From Flammeovirga aprica JL-4 (GTDB taxonomy: Bacteria > Bacteroidota > Bacteroidia > Cytophagales > Flammeovirgaceae): a stretch of 64,000 nt of DNA. The stretch is taken from NCBI RefSeq assembly GCF_012844305.1, contig NZ_JABANE010000037.1, positions 1-64,000 of the forward strand. Reading direction: 5' to 3'. Shown here one piece after another: positions 9,895 through 19,664 of this stretch; position 1 is the stretch's first letter; every line of letters begins with the position of its first letter. The notes under the pieces were generated by a model. That model was not told the origin of the DNA. It did no database searches and saw nothing but the letters and a program-made list of their open reading frames with translations. The position numbers and the translations under genes are program-made.

Positions 9895-10848
9895 ATGTCA
9901 GTATTAGTATTTATAGAAGCAGATAATGGAGCGATCAAGAAATCTTCATTGGAAGCAGTTGCATATGGTTCAAAATTAGGTGACGTTACAGCCGTAGCTA
10001 TGGGAAGTATTGATGCTTCCGAATTAGCGAGTGTCGGTAAATATGGAGCGTCAAAGGTGTTACATTGTTCTGATGACCGATTGAATGATGGTGTAATTTC
10101 GGCAACAGCCAAATTAATTGCAGAAGCGGCGAATCAAGCTGGAACAGAGACTGTGATTATGTCACGTTCTTCTTTGGTTGATGCAGTAGCGGCAAGAGTA
10201 GCCATCAAAATGGGTGCAAGTGTAGTAGCTAACGTTCAAGAGTTACCAGATACTTCTAATGGTTTTGTAGTAAAACGCGGTGTATTTACCGGAAAGGCAT
10301 TTGCCTATGTAGAAGTTCCTGAAGGTAAAAAAGTCCTTACGGTTACTAAAAATGTAGTTCAACTAGAGGAAAGTGGATCAGATGCAGCGGTAGAAGAAAT
10401 TTCTGTAGCGTTTGATGATGCTGATTTTGGGGTGAAGCGAGTGGGTGTTCACAAGCAAGAAGGAGATATTTTATTGCCGGAAGCAGATTTAGTAGTTTCT
10501 GCAGGTAGAGGAATGAAAGGTCCTGAGAACTGGCAGATGATTGAAGATTTAGCTTCTACGCTTGGAGCGGCAACAGCTTGTTCAAAACCAGTATCAGATA
10601 TGGATTGGAGACCGCATCATGAGCACGTAGGACAAACGGGTATCAAGGTAGCACCACAATTATATATTGCAGTAGGTATTTCAGGAGCGATTCAACATTT
10701 GGCAGGGGTAAACTCTTCTAAAGTTATAGTAGCGATCAACAAAGACCCTGAAGCACCATTCTTCAAAGCGGCTGATTATGGAGTAGTTGGAGATGCATTT
10801 GAAGTAGTGCCGAAGCTGATTGAAGCTCTGAAAAACAACCAGAATTAA
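9895..10848 (+). CDS. etfA: Electron transfer flavoprotein alpha subunit
   Basis: This is the FAD-binding subunit of ETF. The C-terminal domain shows the family signature VGQTGIKVAPQLYIAVGISG, preceded by SAGRGMKGPENW. The end, NKDPEAPFFKAADYGVVGD, is the classic ETF-alpha tail. It is 317 aa, normal for the family. It lies 40 bases after etfB and the two are surely co-transcribed. No ETF:quinone oxidoreductase or acyl-CoA dehydrogenase gene is nearby. Confidence 0.95.
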   Translation: MSVLVFIEADNGAIKKSSLEAVAYGSKLGDVTAVAMGSIDASELASVGKYGASKVLHCSDDRLNDGVISATAKLIAEAANQAGTETVIMSRSSLVDAVAARVAIKMGASVVANVQELPDTSNGFVVKRGVFTGKAFAYVEVPEGKKVLTVTKNVVQLEESGSDAAVEEISVAFDDADFGVKRVGVHKQEGDILLPEADLVVSAGRGMKGPENWQMIEDLASTLGAATACSKPVSDMDWRPHHEHVGQTGIKVAPQLYIAVGISGAIQHLAGVNSSKVIVAINKDPEAPFFKAADYGVVGDAFEVVPKLIEALKNNQN

Positions 10849-10908
10849 GTAATAAGTGTAAATTAGAAACTATTTTTAAGATTTATTTGTTAATTAACAT
10901 TTGATCTG

Positions 10909-10938
10909 TTGATAATTATTAATAGTTCTATATCTTTG
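10909..10938 (+). promoter_or_regulatory. Orphan consensus promoter downstream of etfA
   Basis: TTG at 10909-10911, a 19-base spacer and TATCTTTG at 10931-10938 give a textbook Bacteroidota promoter. It points right, into an interval with no plus-strand coding sequence, since the next genes are all on the minus strand up to 18.4 kb. It may drive a small RNA (see Findings). Confidence 0.5.
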
Positions 10939-11036
10939 TAATACTTCGAAGGATTAATTGTCTTTTACGAAGATTTTTTAAACTTAGTCGGAATTTTTTC
11001 CTCATTCTGGCAAAACTACTGATGAAAATCGTATAA

Positions 11037-11064
11037 GAACCTTACCATGAAAGTGGTAAGGTTC
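11037..11064 (+). terminator. Perfect stem-loop without a clean T tract
   Basis: GAACCTTACCA and TGGTAAGGTTC pair perfectly over 11 bp around a six-base loop. The bases after it are AT-rich but no T run follows directly. It may be a weak terminator between the convergent etfA and TPR genes or the 3' end of the transcript from the 10.9 kb promoter. Confidence 0.4.
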
Positions 11065-11110
11065 AGTCATTTATAATGGTTTTGGTTTTAATTTTTACCT
11101 AATTATCATT

Positions 11111-11560
11111 TTACTTCTCTACATTTTTTTTGGAAGCCAGAAGTTGACGAATACCAATTGCTTTGGTCTGAAGTGACTTCAATTGATGTTTCTTTTTAAT
11201 ATCAAAAACACAAAGTTCAATAGCCTTCTGATACTGTTCAAAAGCATTGTTAAGATCACCTACTTTTGTGTAATAATCGCCTTTAATTTCTAGATTGGTA
11301 GAGTTGACTTGTAAATCCAAGCTTTGGTCAATCAACTCTAGTGCATCTTGAAGGTTTTCATTATTGATAATTCTTTCTTTTGCTGACTCAGCATAGTAAA
11401 GCCAATCAGACTCTTCAGAAAGTTTATCTTTCTTACGGGTTCTGTCTTGTTTCGTTTTATCGTTTTCTGCTGATAATGTAGGGTTAGATTTAACGGGAGA
11501 GAAAGAGAATAATGAAACAAACAGAGGTAATAGTAACAGAAGGGCGACTCGGTATTTCAT
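11111..11560 (-). CDS. Small exported TPR-like protein
   Basis: The 149-residue reading starting at 11560 (MKYRVALLLLLPLFVSLFS) has a clear signal peptide, so the upstream extension to 11614 was dropped. After a charged, probably disordered segment (about 28-50), residues 50-125 hold two tetratricopeptide-like helix pairs, including the pattern GDYYTKVGDLNNAFEQYQKA. TPR repeats mediate protein contacts; no partner can be named. It lies downstream of nothing on its strand except smc, whose start is far away, so it is probably transcribed alone. Confidence 0.65.
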   Translation of the reverse strand: MKYRVALLLLLPLFVSLFSFSPVKSNPTLSAENDKTKQDRTRKKDKLSEESDWLYYAESAKERIINNENLQDALELIDQSLDLQVNSTNLEIKGDYYTKVGDLNNAFEQYQKAIELCVFDIKKKHQLKSLQTKAIGIRQLLASKKNVEK

Positions 11561-11742
11561 GATTAAAATAAATGTGAGTTTTATTACAACACTTTTATAC
11601 ATACCAAAAATCACTTAAAAATACATAACTAATTGATATTCAGTTTTTTATGATTTTTAAGTGATTTTGTAAATGTTCACAAATGAACGTCAATTCAAAT
11701 TATGAACAGAAATAGTAGGTGAAATACCTGAAAAGCAATATT

Positions 11743-14700
11743 TTATTTTGAAGTAAAGGCGTCTAACTGTGGTGTATTTCTGATATCTACAGGAACTACA
11801 GTAGTAACACCCTGTTCGATCATCGTTACACCATAAATGACGTCAGTACTTGACATCGTTCTCTTGTTGTGCGTCACAATGATAAACTGTGAGTTAGAAG
11901 AGAACTTGTTGATGATTCTGTTGAATTTGTCCACATTGGCATCATCAAGTGGGGCATCTACTTCATCAAAAATACAGAAAGGTGCAGGTTTGATTAGGTA
12001 AATGGCAAATAACAATGCCGTTGCCGTTAATGTTTTTTCTCCACCAGAAAGCTGATTGATCGTCAGAGGTCGTTTACCTTTCGGTTGGGCCAAAATCTCA
12101 ATCTTTGCATTCAAGGGGTCATTATCATCAGCCAAGCGTAAATCACAGTTATCTTCATCTGTAAATAATGACCTGAACACTTCCATAAAGTTCTCACGGA
12201 TCTGCACGAAGGCCTTCATGAACTTTTCTTGAGCTACGGCATCAATATCTTCAATAGTTTGTAATAACTGTTCCTTGGCCTTATTAAGGTCTTCTCTTTG
12301 GCTTAAGATAAATGAGTTTCTTTCCTTGATTTCATTAAAAGCATCAATAGCGGTGTGATTGATAGCTCCCAATGAACCTAATTTTCTTTTAGAATCTTCG
12401 CTGATTTGCTCCAATTCTGCAATTCCCATTTCTTTATATGGATTCTCTTCTTCCTCTGATTTTTCTTCTTCCTCATTTTCGGTAGAAGGAGATTTTGGGT
12501 TAAACAGAAGCATTTGCTCAATGTCAACTTCAAACTCAACTGCAATTTTCTCTTTTACAGAAGTTAAAGAAAGACGAAGTGCATTGATTCTCTCATTGGC
12601 TTTTAAAAGCTCTTGATCAATTTCTTCTTTATGTACTTGTTTAAGCTTGATATCGACTTCAGTGTCAGAAATCAAATCCTTGGCATCTTGATAAGCTTTT
12701 TCCGCTTCTTGGACACCGTGTTCTATATTTTGTTTTTCTTCTTCGAGTTTAATTAGCTCTTGATCACCTTCCTCGTCCAAAGAATCAGCACGCAATAAAT
12801 CTTGCTCTACTTTTTCTATTTCCTCTATATTCTGATCAATTCTATTCTGAGCTTTTACCAATTCTTCATCTTTAAAATCAATCTCTTTCTGAAGCCCATT
12901 GAACTGGTTTTCTTGCTGAAGGAAATTAATGTGAAGTTGATTGTATTTACTTGAGTACTCAGTCTTTTTCTCTTTTTCGATCGCCAAGTTCTCTTGCATT
13001 TCCTCCAACTGTTCTACCATATACTCCATTGCATAGGTTTCATCTTCCAGTTGAGGTTTGCCTTCGCTTATGGCAATTTCAGCATCACCAATTCTTTCCA
13101 GAATCTCTTCTTTCTTATTGGCACTTGCTTCCAGGAATTTCGCAAACTCTTCTTTCTGCGTTTTGATTTTAATTAATTCCTGAGAAACGACTTGAAGGTT
13201 GTGCTGTGCACTTTCTAATTCATGAGAGAAATTAACTTGAAGAAGATCTTTATGAAGTTGCTGTTTTTCAACTTTCTTAATATGAATCTCTTCAGCCTCT
13301 TTTTCAAGTGCATTAATTTCTTCCGTCAGATTTTCAAGGTGTCTGATTCTACCTAAAGATTTACCTTCAAAAGAGCCAATAGAACCACCTGTGATCGCTG
13401 ACTTTCTACGAATAGCCTTACCATTTTTAGTCACTAAAATAACACTGTCGTTCTTAGGAAGGTTATTTTGATTTCTATGAACGATATAAACACCATCCAG
13501 CAGGTAAGTGATCAGTGAAGCGTATTTATCATCAAAATCTACTACGTCAATAGCAGAGATAGCGTCTTCGATTGCTTTACGAGGCGAAGGAGAATAGCCT
13601 TCAAATTTATCTAACAATAAGAAGTTGGCTTTACCTTTTTTCATTTCTTCCAAAAGGTTGACTGCACGCCAAGCTTCGTCCTCATTTTCAAGTACAAAGT
13701 AATTCAAGTAAGGAGCAAGATAGCCTTCAATAGCCACTCTGTAATCATCTTCACAGTGCAATGTATCCGATAGCATAGGAGCTTCCTTGGCCCAATCGGT
13801 TTCCTGTTTCAGGTATTTGATGGCTTCTGGATAACCTTCTAAATTATCCACTAATGATTTTGTCAAAGCATGCTCATTTCTTTTGGCATCCAATGAACGG
13901 AGGATTTCAGAAGACCTATCTTTAATACCTTCCAGTTCTTCTCTGCAATCATGAATTTTTTGCTGGTGGAGGTCGTGTTTCTCTTTCACCTCTTCATATT
14001 GCATGCTCGCACTCAGTCTTTCACCTTCTAAAGAAGCAAATTGTGTATCAAACTCTGCCAAGCTTGAAGACTTTTCAGAAGACTCAACATGTGCTCTTTC
14101 CAACTCTTGCTTTAATGCAGAAAGTTGTACCTCATTGATTTCAACTTTTTGTTTGAGTTGAAAAATGATGGATTGTTTATTTTTTACTTGTTGCTCAAAC
14201 TCTTTAGTTCTTACTTCAAGTTCATCCGATTTATGTGTCTGTGTATCACGTTTCTGTTGTGTTTTCGTCAATTCAGCTTCCGTTTCATTGACCATTCTTT
14301 CAATGGAACTCAACTGAATCTGTAAACTCTCAATACCTTGCTGTGCTAATGCTACAGCCTCTCTATCCAAAGTAGATTGTGTTTCGAGCGTTTGTTTTTT
14401 CTCTTCCAGAAAACGTTTTCTTTCCCCTTTGATTCTCTTTTCACTCTCTATCTGACGCATCTTTAAGATGTGTTCATTCAGTGTTTTTTGTCTTGAAGCG
14501 AAAAGAGTTTCCTTATCAATAGATTCCTTTTTCTCTTTTGCAATCGAAGCCTCAAGTTCATCGATTGTTTTGATCGTAAGGTTTCTTTCTTCATTCTTGG
14601 CAGTCATGTTATCTGCCAGTTCGTTTAATTCTTTCGCTTGAGAATCTACCTTTTTAAGGGCCAATTGAATACTCGACTCCTTATATGTTTTCTTGAGTTT

Positions 14701-15348
14701 GATGTAACGCTGTGCCTGCTTGGCCTGACGCTCCAGTGAACGCATATTTTTCTCCACCTCAAAAAGTAAATCATCCACACGTTCTAAGTCAGCATCTGTG
14801 TCCTTGAGTTTCTTTAGTGTTTCTTTCTTACTTTTCTTGAACTTTGAAATTCCTGCCGCTTCTTCAAAAAGGGTTCTTCTTGCATTTTGTGTATCGTTCA
14901 AGATTTCATCAATCATTTTCAACTCAATGATTGCATAACTATCTGAACCAATACCAGTATCTAGGAACAAACCATGAATATCTTTCAAACGGCAGGGGAC
15001 ACCATTTAGGGAATATTCACCTTCACCTGAACGGTAAAAACGGCGACCAATGGTCACTTCTGTATATTCAGTAGGGAGTAAGTTTTTATTATTGATAAAA
15101 GTAAGATAGACCTCCGCCATCTGTAATGGCCTTCTACTTTTGGTGCCATTAAAAATGATGTTGTCCATTTTTTCAGAACGCAATGCCTTGGTACTTTGTT
15201 CACCAAGCACCCATCTGATAGCATCAACTACATTGGATTTACCACTGCCGTTTGGTCCAACTACGGCAGTAATACCTTTATCAAAGTTTAGTGTTACTTT
15301 TTCACCAAAACTTTTAAAACCTTTTATCTCTAATTTACTTAATAACAT
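11743..15348 (-). CDS. smc: Chromosome segregation protein SMC
   Basis: This SMC ATPase condenses and segregates the chromosome, normally with ScpA and ScpB, which are not in the window. Walker A is GPNGSGKSN at 31-39. Two long coiled-coil arms flank a hinge near 500-650 that includes the GGSIGSFEGKSLGR region. The C-terminal head has the LSGGEK signature at about 1100 and Walker B CIFDEVDAPLDD at about 1125. The length of 1201 aa is at the upper end of normal. An acidic insert rich in Glu (ENEEEEKSEEEE) sits near the end of the second arm. The start MLLSKLEIKGFKSF is typical. Confidence 0.97.
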   Translation of the reverse strand: MLLSKLEIKGFKSFGEKVTLNFDKGITAVVGPNGSGKSNVVDAIRWVLGEQSTKALRSEKMDNIIFNGTKSRRPLQMAEVYLTFINNKNLLPTEYTEVTIGRRFYRSGEGEYSLNGVPCRLKDIHGLFLDTGIGSDSYAIIELKMIDEILNDTQNARRTLFEEAAGISKFKKSKKETLKKLKDTDADLERVDDLLFEVEKNMRSLERQAKQAQRYIKLKKTYKESSIQLALKKVDSQAKELNELADNMTAKNEERNLTIKTIDELEASIAKEKKESIDKETLFASRQKTLNEHILKMRQIESEKRIKGERKRFLEEKKQTLETQSTLDREAVALAQQGIESLQIQLSSIERMVNETEAELTKTQQKRDTQTHKSDELEVRTKEFEQQVKNKQSIIFQLKQKVEINEVQLSALKQELERAHVESSEKSSSLAEFDTQFASLEGERLSASMQYEEVKEKHDLHQQKIHDCREELEGIKDRSSEILRSLDAKRNEHALTKSLVDNLEGYPEAIKYLKQETDWAKEAPMLSDTLHCEDDYRVAIEGYLAPYLNYFVLENEDEAWRAVNLLEEMKKGKANFLLLDKFEGYSPSPRKAIEDAISAIDVVDFDDKYASLITYLLDGVYIVHRNQNNLPKNDSVILVTKNGKAIRRKSAITGGSIGSFEGKSLGRIRHLENLTEEINALEKEAEEIHIKKVEKQQLHKDLLQVNFSHELESAQHNLQVVSQELIKIKTQKEEFAKFLEASANKKEEILERIGDAEIAISEGKPQLEDETYAMEYMVEQLEEMQENLAIEKEKKTEYSSKYNQLHINFLQQENQFNGLQKEIDFKDEELVKAQNRIDQNIEEIEKVEQDLLRADSLDEEGDQELIKLEEEKQNIEHGVQEAEKAYQDAKDLISDTEVDIKLKQVHKEEIDQELLKANERINALRLSLTSVKEKIAVEFEVDIEQMLLFNPKSPSTENEEEEKSEEEENPYKEMGIAELEQISEDSKRKLGSLGAINHTAIDAFNEIKERNSFILSQREDLNKAKEQLLQTIEDIDAVAQEKFMKAFVQIRENFMEVFRSLFTDEDNCDLRLADDNDPLNAKIEILAQPKGKRPLTINQLSGGEKTLTATALLFAIYLIKPAPFCIFDEVDAPLDDANVDKFNRIINKFSSNSQFIIVTHNKRTMSSTDVIYGVTMIEQGVTTVVPVDIRNTPQLDAFTSK

Positions 15349-15522
15349 TATTTACGTCCCCCGATCAAAAAATGAAGCTGTATGAGTTTTCGGTAACCCA
15401 TAAAGTTTGCAAGATAGTAATTCTAGAATTTTGCCTAAGATAAATAAAATTTTAAAACTTACAGGGGTAAAATGTAAAGCAATTACACAGAAGAAGTGAT
15501 TTATTATCTTAAAAAAGTTCAA

Positions 15523-15560
15523 TAAAAAAAGAGATGCAGTTTGAAAAACCGCACCTCTAC
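15523..15560 (-). terminator. Terminator of the 15.6-18.4 kb TonB receptor gene
   Basis: On the minus strand, a stem AGAGGTGCGGTTT/AAACTGCATCTCT with two G-T pairs is followed by seven T residues, 28 bases past the receptor stop codon. Confidence 0.85.
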
Positions 15561-15588
15561 GTTTTGACTATTTGTAGTGGAATTCAGA

Positions 15589-18390
15589 TTACTTTGATAG
15601 ATCGAATTTCAATCCTAATTGAACTCTAGCATTATAGTATTCCGATTGCATAGTATATTGCTCCGATCCTTGGTAATATCTTAGAGGAGTATTTAATAAG
15701 TTATTGGCTTCAACATATAATCGCAATTGATCAGTGAATGCATATGAAGCGTTGGCATCAAGGAACAATTGCTGATCATAATATCTGTCTTTGAATGCTT
15801 CATCACCTAACTCGTCGATGTAAGCCGCAGTGTAGTTTAATGAAACTCTGAAGCTTAATTTCTTTGAATCAAATGAAAGTGATCCGTTCACTGTGTGCGG
15901 TGCTGTACCCGGTAATGATAACTTCTCATCTTCTCTTTCCTCAATTCCTAAATCTTTGATTTCAGAAGAAGTGTAAGTGTAGTTTGTGTAGATGCCTAAT
16001 CCTTTTAATGCACCTGGCAAAAAGTCTAATTGACGTTGGAAAGCCACTTCGAAACCTGTTAAAGTTGCCTTAGCACCATTACGAGGTTGTGAGTAACGAT
16101 CATAAACATTTCCGCTTACAGGGTCCGTATAGTTACGTGCTTGATAGTTATAGATAAAGTCATTTAATGTTTTGTGGAATAAACCACCTGAGATAATACC
16201 TACTGATTTGAAATAATGCTCACCCATTAAATCAAGGTTCATAGAAGTAGTAGGTTTCAAGCCTGGATTACCTTCTGAAAGTTCATTGTCTTCTCTGCTG
16301 ATTTCACGGTAAGGTACCAAATCAAAATAACGTGGTCTAGCTAAAGTGTTGGTCCAAGCGGCTCTGATGATTGTGTTCTCATTGATATTGTAACGTGCTT
16401 GAACTGATGGAAGAACGTTAGTGTAGCTGTTTGTCCCTTCAATTGTTTTTGAAGCAGCAGGATCAAAATCTCCTTCTTCATTAAATTCTACTTGGTAGCC
16501 TGTGTACTCTACTTGTGTATTTTCAACTCTAGCACCAGCAATGAAGAACCACTTTGTACCTAAGCTTTGCTTTAACATCGCATACCCAGCAGTGATTTGC
16601 TCTTTCGCATTATAGTTTCCACCTAAATATTCCTCTGGAAGATCTGACTTTTCAAAAAGTGTAGGGTTGTTCAAGTCATATTTTCCAAGGGCAGAAGGAT
16701 CGGTGAATTTTCCTCCTTTATATTGATTTCCAGCCAAGAAAGGATCTCTTGTTTGATCTTTCAAAGGTTGATTTATCATAAAATTAAAGTTCTCCTCATT
16801 GGCAACTGATGGCTCGAACTCGCTGTAGTTGTTGCTTCTCATCTTTTCCTTTCCTCTATAACGAGCTCCGATTTTAATGATGCTTTTGTTACGAGTGTTA
16901 TTCAAAGGAATTTCTAAGTTGATTTTAGCGTTTTGGTCAAGCTCTTCAGTGTATTGATATTCTTCAGTGATTTCTTTCAGATCAAAACTACCGTAATCAA
17001 CACCAGCACCGTTATCATTTACATTAGGTTTTTCTGGGTTAGAAAGGTCTTGAGTTAAAACGACATCTTTCAGTCTCCAGTTAATGTAGCGTTCGTGAGG
17101 TCTTTCTTCTGAAGCTTTCGCTAAAGTACCTGACCAGTCTAATTTGAAACGATTAGCAATCAAGTGCTCACCACCTAAAGTGACATTGTAAGTTCTTTGG
17201 TCTTCTAAACGTGTATTTTTATTGTTGTTGTCATCTAAACCACCTTTTGTTTGTCTTCTGATTTCAGCAGTGTAAGTGTCATCACCATTGGCTTCAATAT
17301 CTTTATATCTGAAACGGTATCTGTTTTCTCTGTCGTCTCTGTGGTTATAAATCCCGCTTACATAGATTTTAGAGTTGGTTCCTAAAGCATAATCCAAAGT
17401 AGTAGAAAGCGATCTTCTGATTCTGTGTACGTCATACGTTCTGATTTGGAAGTCAGTCATTTCAGGATTAGACTCATTGTCCCATTCTGCTTCAATATTG
17501 TGAGAACCTAAGTTGTGGTCAAAATAAGATCCACTTACAATCACACCTAATTTATCATTGAAGAAACGGTTACCAATAACTACAGCACCATTCAGCATTG
17601 CTTTTTCAGAAAGGAAATTATAACCTGTACCCAAAGTACCTGAGACACGAAGATCATTTGGAGCAGATCTTAAAACCAAGTTGGCAGAACCGCCAATTGC
17701 ATCAGCATCCATATCAGGAGTCAGCGTTTTTGATACTTCAATCGACTGTACCATATCGGCAGGGATAAGGTCTAATTGTACAGCTCTTGTTTCACCTTCA
17801 GCCGAAGGAACTCTTTCACCATTAATAGTGATTGAACTCAAGTCTGGAGAAGTACCTCTGATTAAACCAAATCTTGCTTCACCTTGATCATACTGCATTG
17901 TAATACCTGGAACTCTTTTCAATGCATCACCAACATTTGAATCTGGAAACTTACCCACTTGATCAGCACTGATCACGTTCATAATGTTATTGGCATTTTT
18001 TTGTTGTCCTAAAGCTTTCGCTTGACCTTGAAGATTAGAACCCATGATGACAACTTCGTCACCAAGGATGATACTGCCTTTCATTTTAATGACTTTCAAG
18101 TTCGCTTCCTCACCTGCTTTTAATTCCACACTTTGTTTTAAAGTCTCAAATCCTAAGTAAGAAATTTCTAATTCCTGTGTTCCTTCAGGTACGTTTACTA
18201 AGATAAATTTACCCGATGCATCTGTCAGCGAACCTAAATACTGATGATTGGATACACGTACGGTGGCACCAATCAATGGAAGGTCGTTTTCATCAACAAT
18301 GACACCTGTAATAGATGAATTTTGAGCGTTTACATAAGTTGATAAAGTGACTAAAATAGTCATTACCAATAGCTTGTAGAAATGTTTCAT
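15589..18390 (-). CDS. TonB-dependent outer-membrane receptor
   Basis: A 933-residue receptor starting at 18390 (MKHFYKLLVMTILVTLSTYV, signal peptide ending at NAQ). Residues about 25-100 form a carboxypeptidase-regulatory-like domain (SITGVIVDENDLPLIGATV). The plug follows with VPGITMQYDQGEARFGLIRG and ITINGERVPS, then DMDADAIGGSANLVLR, the pattern of the Caulobacter/Xanthomonas-type receptors. The remaining 700 residues form the barrel and end in FDLSK. Such receptors import oligosaccharides, siderophores or other large ligands; the substrate cannot be told. No SusD partner or anti-sigma factor is adjacent. Confidence 0.9.
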   Translation of the reverse strand: MKHFYKLLVMTILVTLSTYVNAQNSSITGVIVDENDLPLIGATVRVSNHQYLGSLTDASGKFILVNVPEGTQELEISYLGFETLKQSVELKAGEEANLKVIKMKGSIILGDEVVIMGSNLQGQAKALGQQKNANNIMNVISADQVGKFPDSNVGDALKRVPGITMQYDQGEARFGLIRGTSPDLSSITINGERVPSAEGETRAVQLDLIPADMVQSIEVSKTLTPDMDADAIGGSANLVLRSAPNDLRVSGTLGTGYNFLSEKAMLNGAVVIGNRFFNDKLGVIVSGSYFDHNLGSHNIEAEWDNESNPEMTDFQIRTYDVHRIRRSLSTTLDYALGTNSKIYVSGIYNHRDDRENRYRFRYKDIEANGDDTYTAEIRRQTKGGLDDNNNKNTRLEDQRTYNVTLGGEHLIANRFKLDWSGTLAKASEERPHERYINWRLKDVVLTQDLSNPEKPNVNDNGAGVDYGSFDLKEITEEYQYTEELDQNAKINLEIPLNNTRNKSIIKIGARYRGKEKMRSNNYSEFEPSVANEENFNFMINQPLKDQTRDPFLAGNQYKGGKFTDPSALGKYDLNNPTLFEKSDLPEEYLGGNYNAKEQITAGYAMLKQSLGTKWFFIAGARVENTQVEYTGYQVEFNEEGDFDPAASKTIEGTNSYTNVLPSVQARYNINENTIIRAAWTNTLARPRYFDLVPYREISREDNELSEGNPGLKPTTSMNLDLMGEHYFKSVGIISGGLFHKTLNDFIYNYQARNYTDPVSGNVYDRYSQPRNGAKATLTGFEVAFQRQLDFLPGALKGLGIYTNYTYTSSEIKDLGIEEREDEKLSLPGTAPHTVNGSLSFDSKKLSFRVSLNYTAAYIDELGDEAFKDRYYDQQLFLDANASYAFTDQLRLYVEANNLLNTPLRYYQGSEQYTMQSEYYNARVQLGLKFDLSK

Positions 18391-18751
18391 GTTGTATAGA
18401 TTGAAAATTAGTTGTTGATGCAAAAGAACTATCCCAATATTATTTGGTTATTGTTCATAGATGAAGAATAGATGATAATTGATGAAGTTGAGAACCGTAA
18501 ATATGAATGGATTATTACTTTTTTGAATTTGATTTCAACCTAATATGACATAAACAAAAAGCCACACTCAGAGGATGTGGCTTTTATGCGGATAAAACAT
18601 TCTAATTCAATGAACTAGAATTTCGTAAATATCCAATTGAAGAACGTATTACTGGTACGTAGTATGTAATATTTCTTTGAAAAATGATAAATTTTGGCTA
18701 GTTTGCAGGTACACAGTTATTTAACGTTACTCAATATAATTCAATTATCAT
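18391..18751. other. Divergent region upstream of the TonB receptor
   Basis: This 361-base gap must hold the receptor promoter (minus strand) and that of the short ORF at 18752. It contains a terminator-like hairpin at 18556-18585 and a small ATTCTA/TAGAAT dyad near 18600-18622. No gene explains the hairpin. TTGAAAAATGATAAATTTTG near 18675-18694 is a loose plus-strand promoter candidate. Confidence 0.45.
18556..18585. terminator. Terminator-like hairpin with no obvious gene
   Basis: AAAAGCCACA and TGTGGCTTTT pair around the loop CTCAGAGGA. T runs follow on either strand (short on plus, longer and interrupted on minus). It lies between two divergent genes, so it terminates nothing annotated here. 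Confidence 0.5.
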
Positions 18752-18895
18752 ATGAAGACGTCTAATGTATCTCAAAAGCAAGACAATTCTTCAATGAAGC
18801 CAACAAAAGAATCAAGCTACTTAGACAAACTTATGCTTGCCCAATTAGAAGTAGCTAAACAAAAGTTGTTTCCTCAGTCTAGCAAGACGAAATGA
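18752..18895 (+). CDS. Possible 47-residue small protein
   Basis: An ATG-initiated ORF of 47 codons beginning MKTSNVSQKQDNSSMKPTKE stands alone in a 630-base interval between minus-strand genes. It has a Ser/Lys/Gln-rich disordered first half and an amphipathic helix (SSYLDKLMLAQLEVAKQKLF) in the second. A strong terminator hairpin starts 21 bases after its stop, in the right orientation, which is the main evidence that something here is transcribed. No homologue is recognised. It could instead be a non-coding transcript. Confidence 0.45.
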   Translation: MKTSNVSQKQDNSSMKPTKESSYLDKLMLAQLEVAKQKLFPQSSKTK

Positions 18896-18915
18896 TTAAT
18901 ACCCCTTCATTGAAA

Positions 18916-18953
18916 AAAATGCTTTATATCTAGAAGAAGATATAAAGCATTTT
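18916..18953 (+). terminator. Terminator after the 47-codon ORF
   Basis: AAAATGCTTTATATCT and AGATATAAAGCATTTT pair over 16 bases around a short loop and are followed by TATTTTTG. Confidence 0.8.
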
Positions 18954-18963
18954 ATTTTTGAGT

Positions 18964-18999
18964 CCCATCAAAGTTGTACTAAATATACATTTTGATGGG
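18964..18999 (-). terminator. Hairpin past the 166-aa hypothetical gene
   Basis: CCCATCAAA pairs with TTTGATGGG, with an inner TGTA/TACA helix. It lies 26 bases past the stop of the minus-strand gene at 19026. The T tract on that strand is interrupted, so termination may be partial. Confidence 0.55.
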
Positions 19000-19025
19000 G
19001 CTTTGTGTATGTATCGAACATGCTC

Positions 19026-19526
19026 TTAACTCGCAATTGTTTTTATTTTATTTTCGAAAACGATAGGGTCGATGTACTCATTTACCCATGGAATACCCGA
19101 AAGTGCTTCTTTTGTGAAATCAATACTTTCGGTAATCTTATTCTTTAAAACTCCCTTCTTCAAGTTTTTGTAAGTATTACCTTCTCTGATGTAATTTGAA
19201 AAGCCTGTTTCAACGATCATATTGGTATAAATACCTTCTTGCTTCACATATCTTCCATTGTCTACAACAATTTCGTAGTTCACAGGTACATCATTTTCAA
19301 ATCTCATTTCATATTTTTCTACTTTGAATGTGTTATCAGGGTAGAATATATAATTCTGAACGAAAATGCTTTCATTCGTTTCGTGAAATAACCCTTTGTA
19401 TGAAACAGCTTTTAGATTTCTACTATTAGCAGGATTGCTGTTCGAAAGGTTATTATCAGTTCTTAAGGCTGATGCTAATTTATTTAATCCTTTATGGAGT
19501 AGTTTGAAATAAACATTTGATTTCAT
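19026..19526 (-). CDS. Hypothetical protein, 166 aa
   Basis: I do not recognise this protein. It starts MKSNVYFKLLHKGLNKLASA with no signal peptide or membrane segment. The centre is predicted strand-rich and polar (SYKGLFHETNESIFVQNYIF, then YEMRFENDVPVNYEIVVDNG), and the end (PWVNEYIDPIVFENKIKTIAS) is helical. It may be a single beta-rich domain. It is a lone minus-strand gene with hairpins at both ends, so it is probably monocistronic. Codon use looks like its neighbours. Confidence 0.6.
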   Translation of the reverse strand: MKSNVYFKLLHKGLNKLASALRTDNNLSNSNPANSRNLKAVSYKGLFHETNESIFVQNYIFYPDNTFKVEKYEMRFENDVPVNYEIVVDNGRYVKQEGIYTNMIVETGFSNYIREGNTYKNLKKGVLKNKITESIDFTKEALSGIPWVNEYIDPIVFENKIKTIAS

Positions 19527-19664
19527 AGGTATTTTTCATTTAAACAATAATACAATGTATCCTTCTACTGTAGCTATTTTATGCTATGAGAACACATTCA
19601 GCTTTACACAGTTAGAAGTGTAGAATGAAATCGAAACACCTATCCGGTTTAAGATTGTTTAAAT

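Noticed and set aside
15589..18390. Polysaccharide utilisation locus
   Set aside because: The large TonB receptor has no SusD-like partner, glycoside hydrolase or sulfatase nearby.
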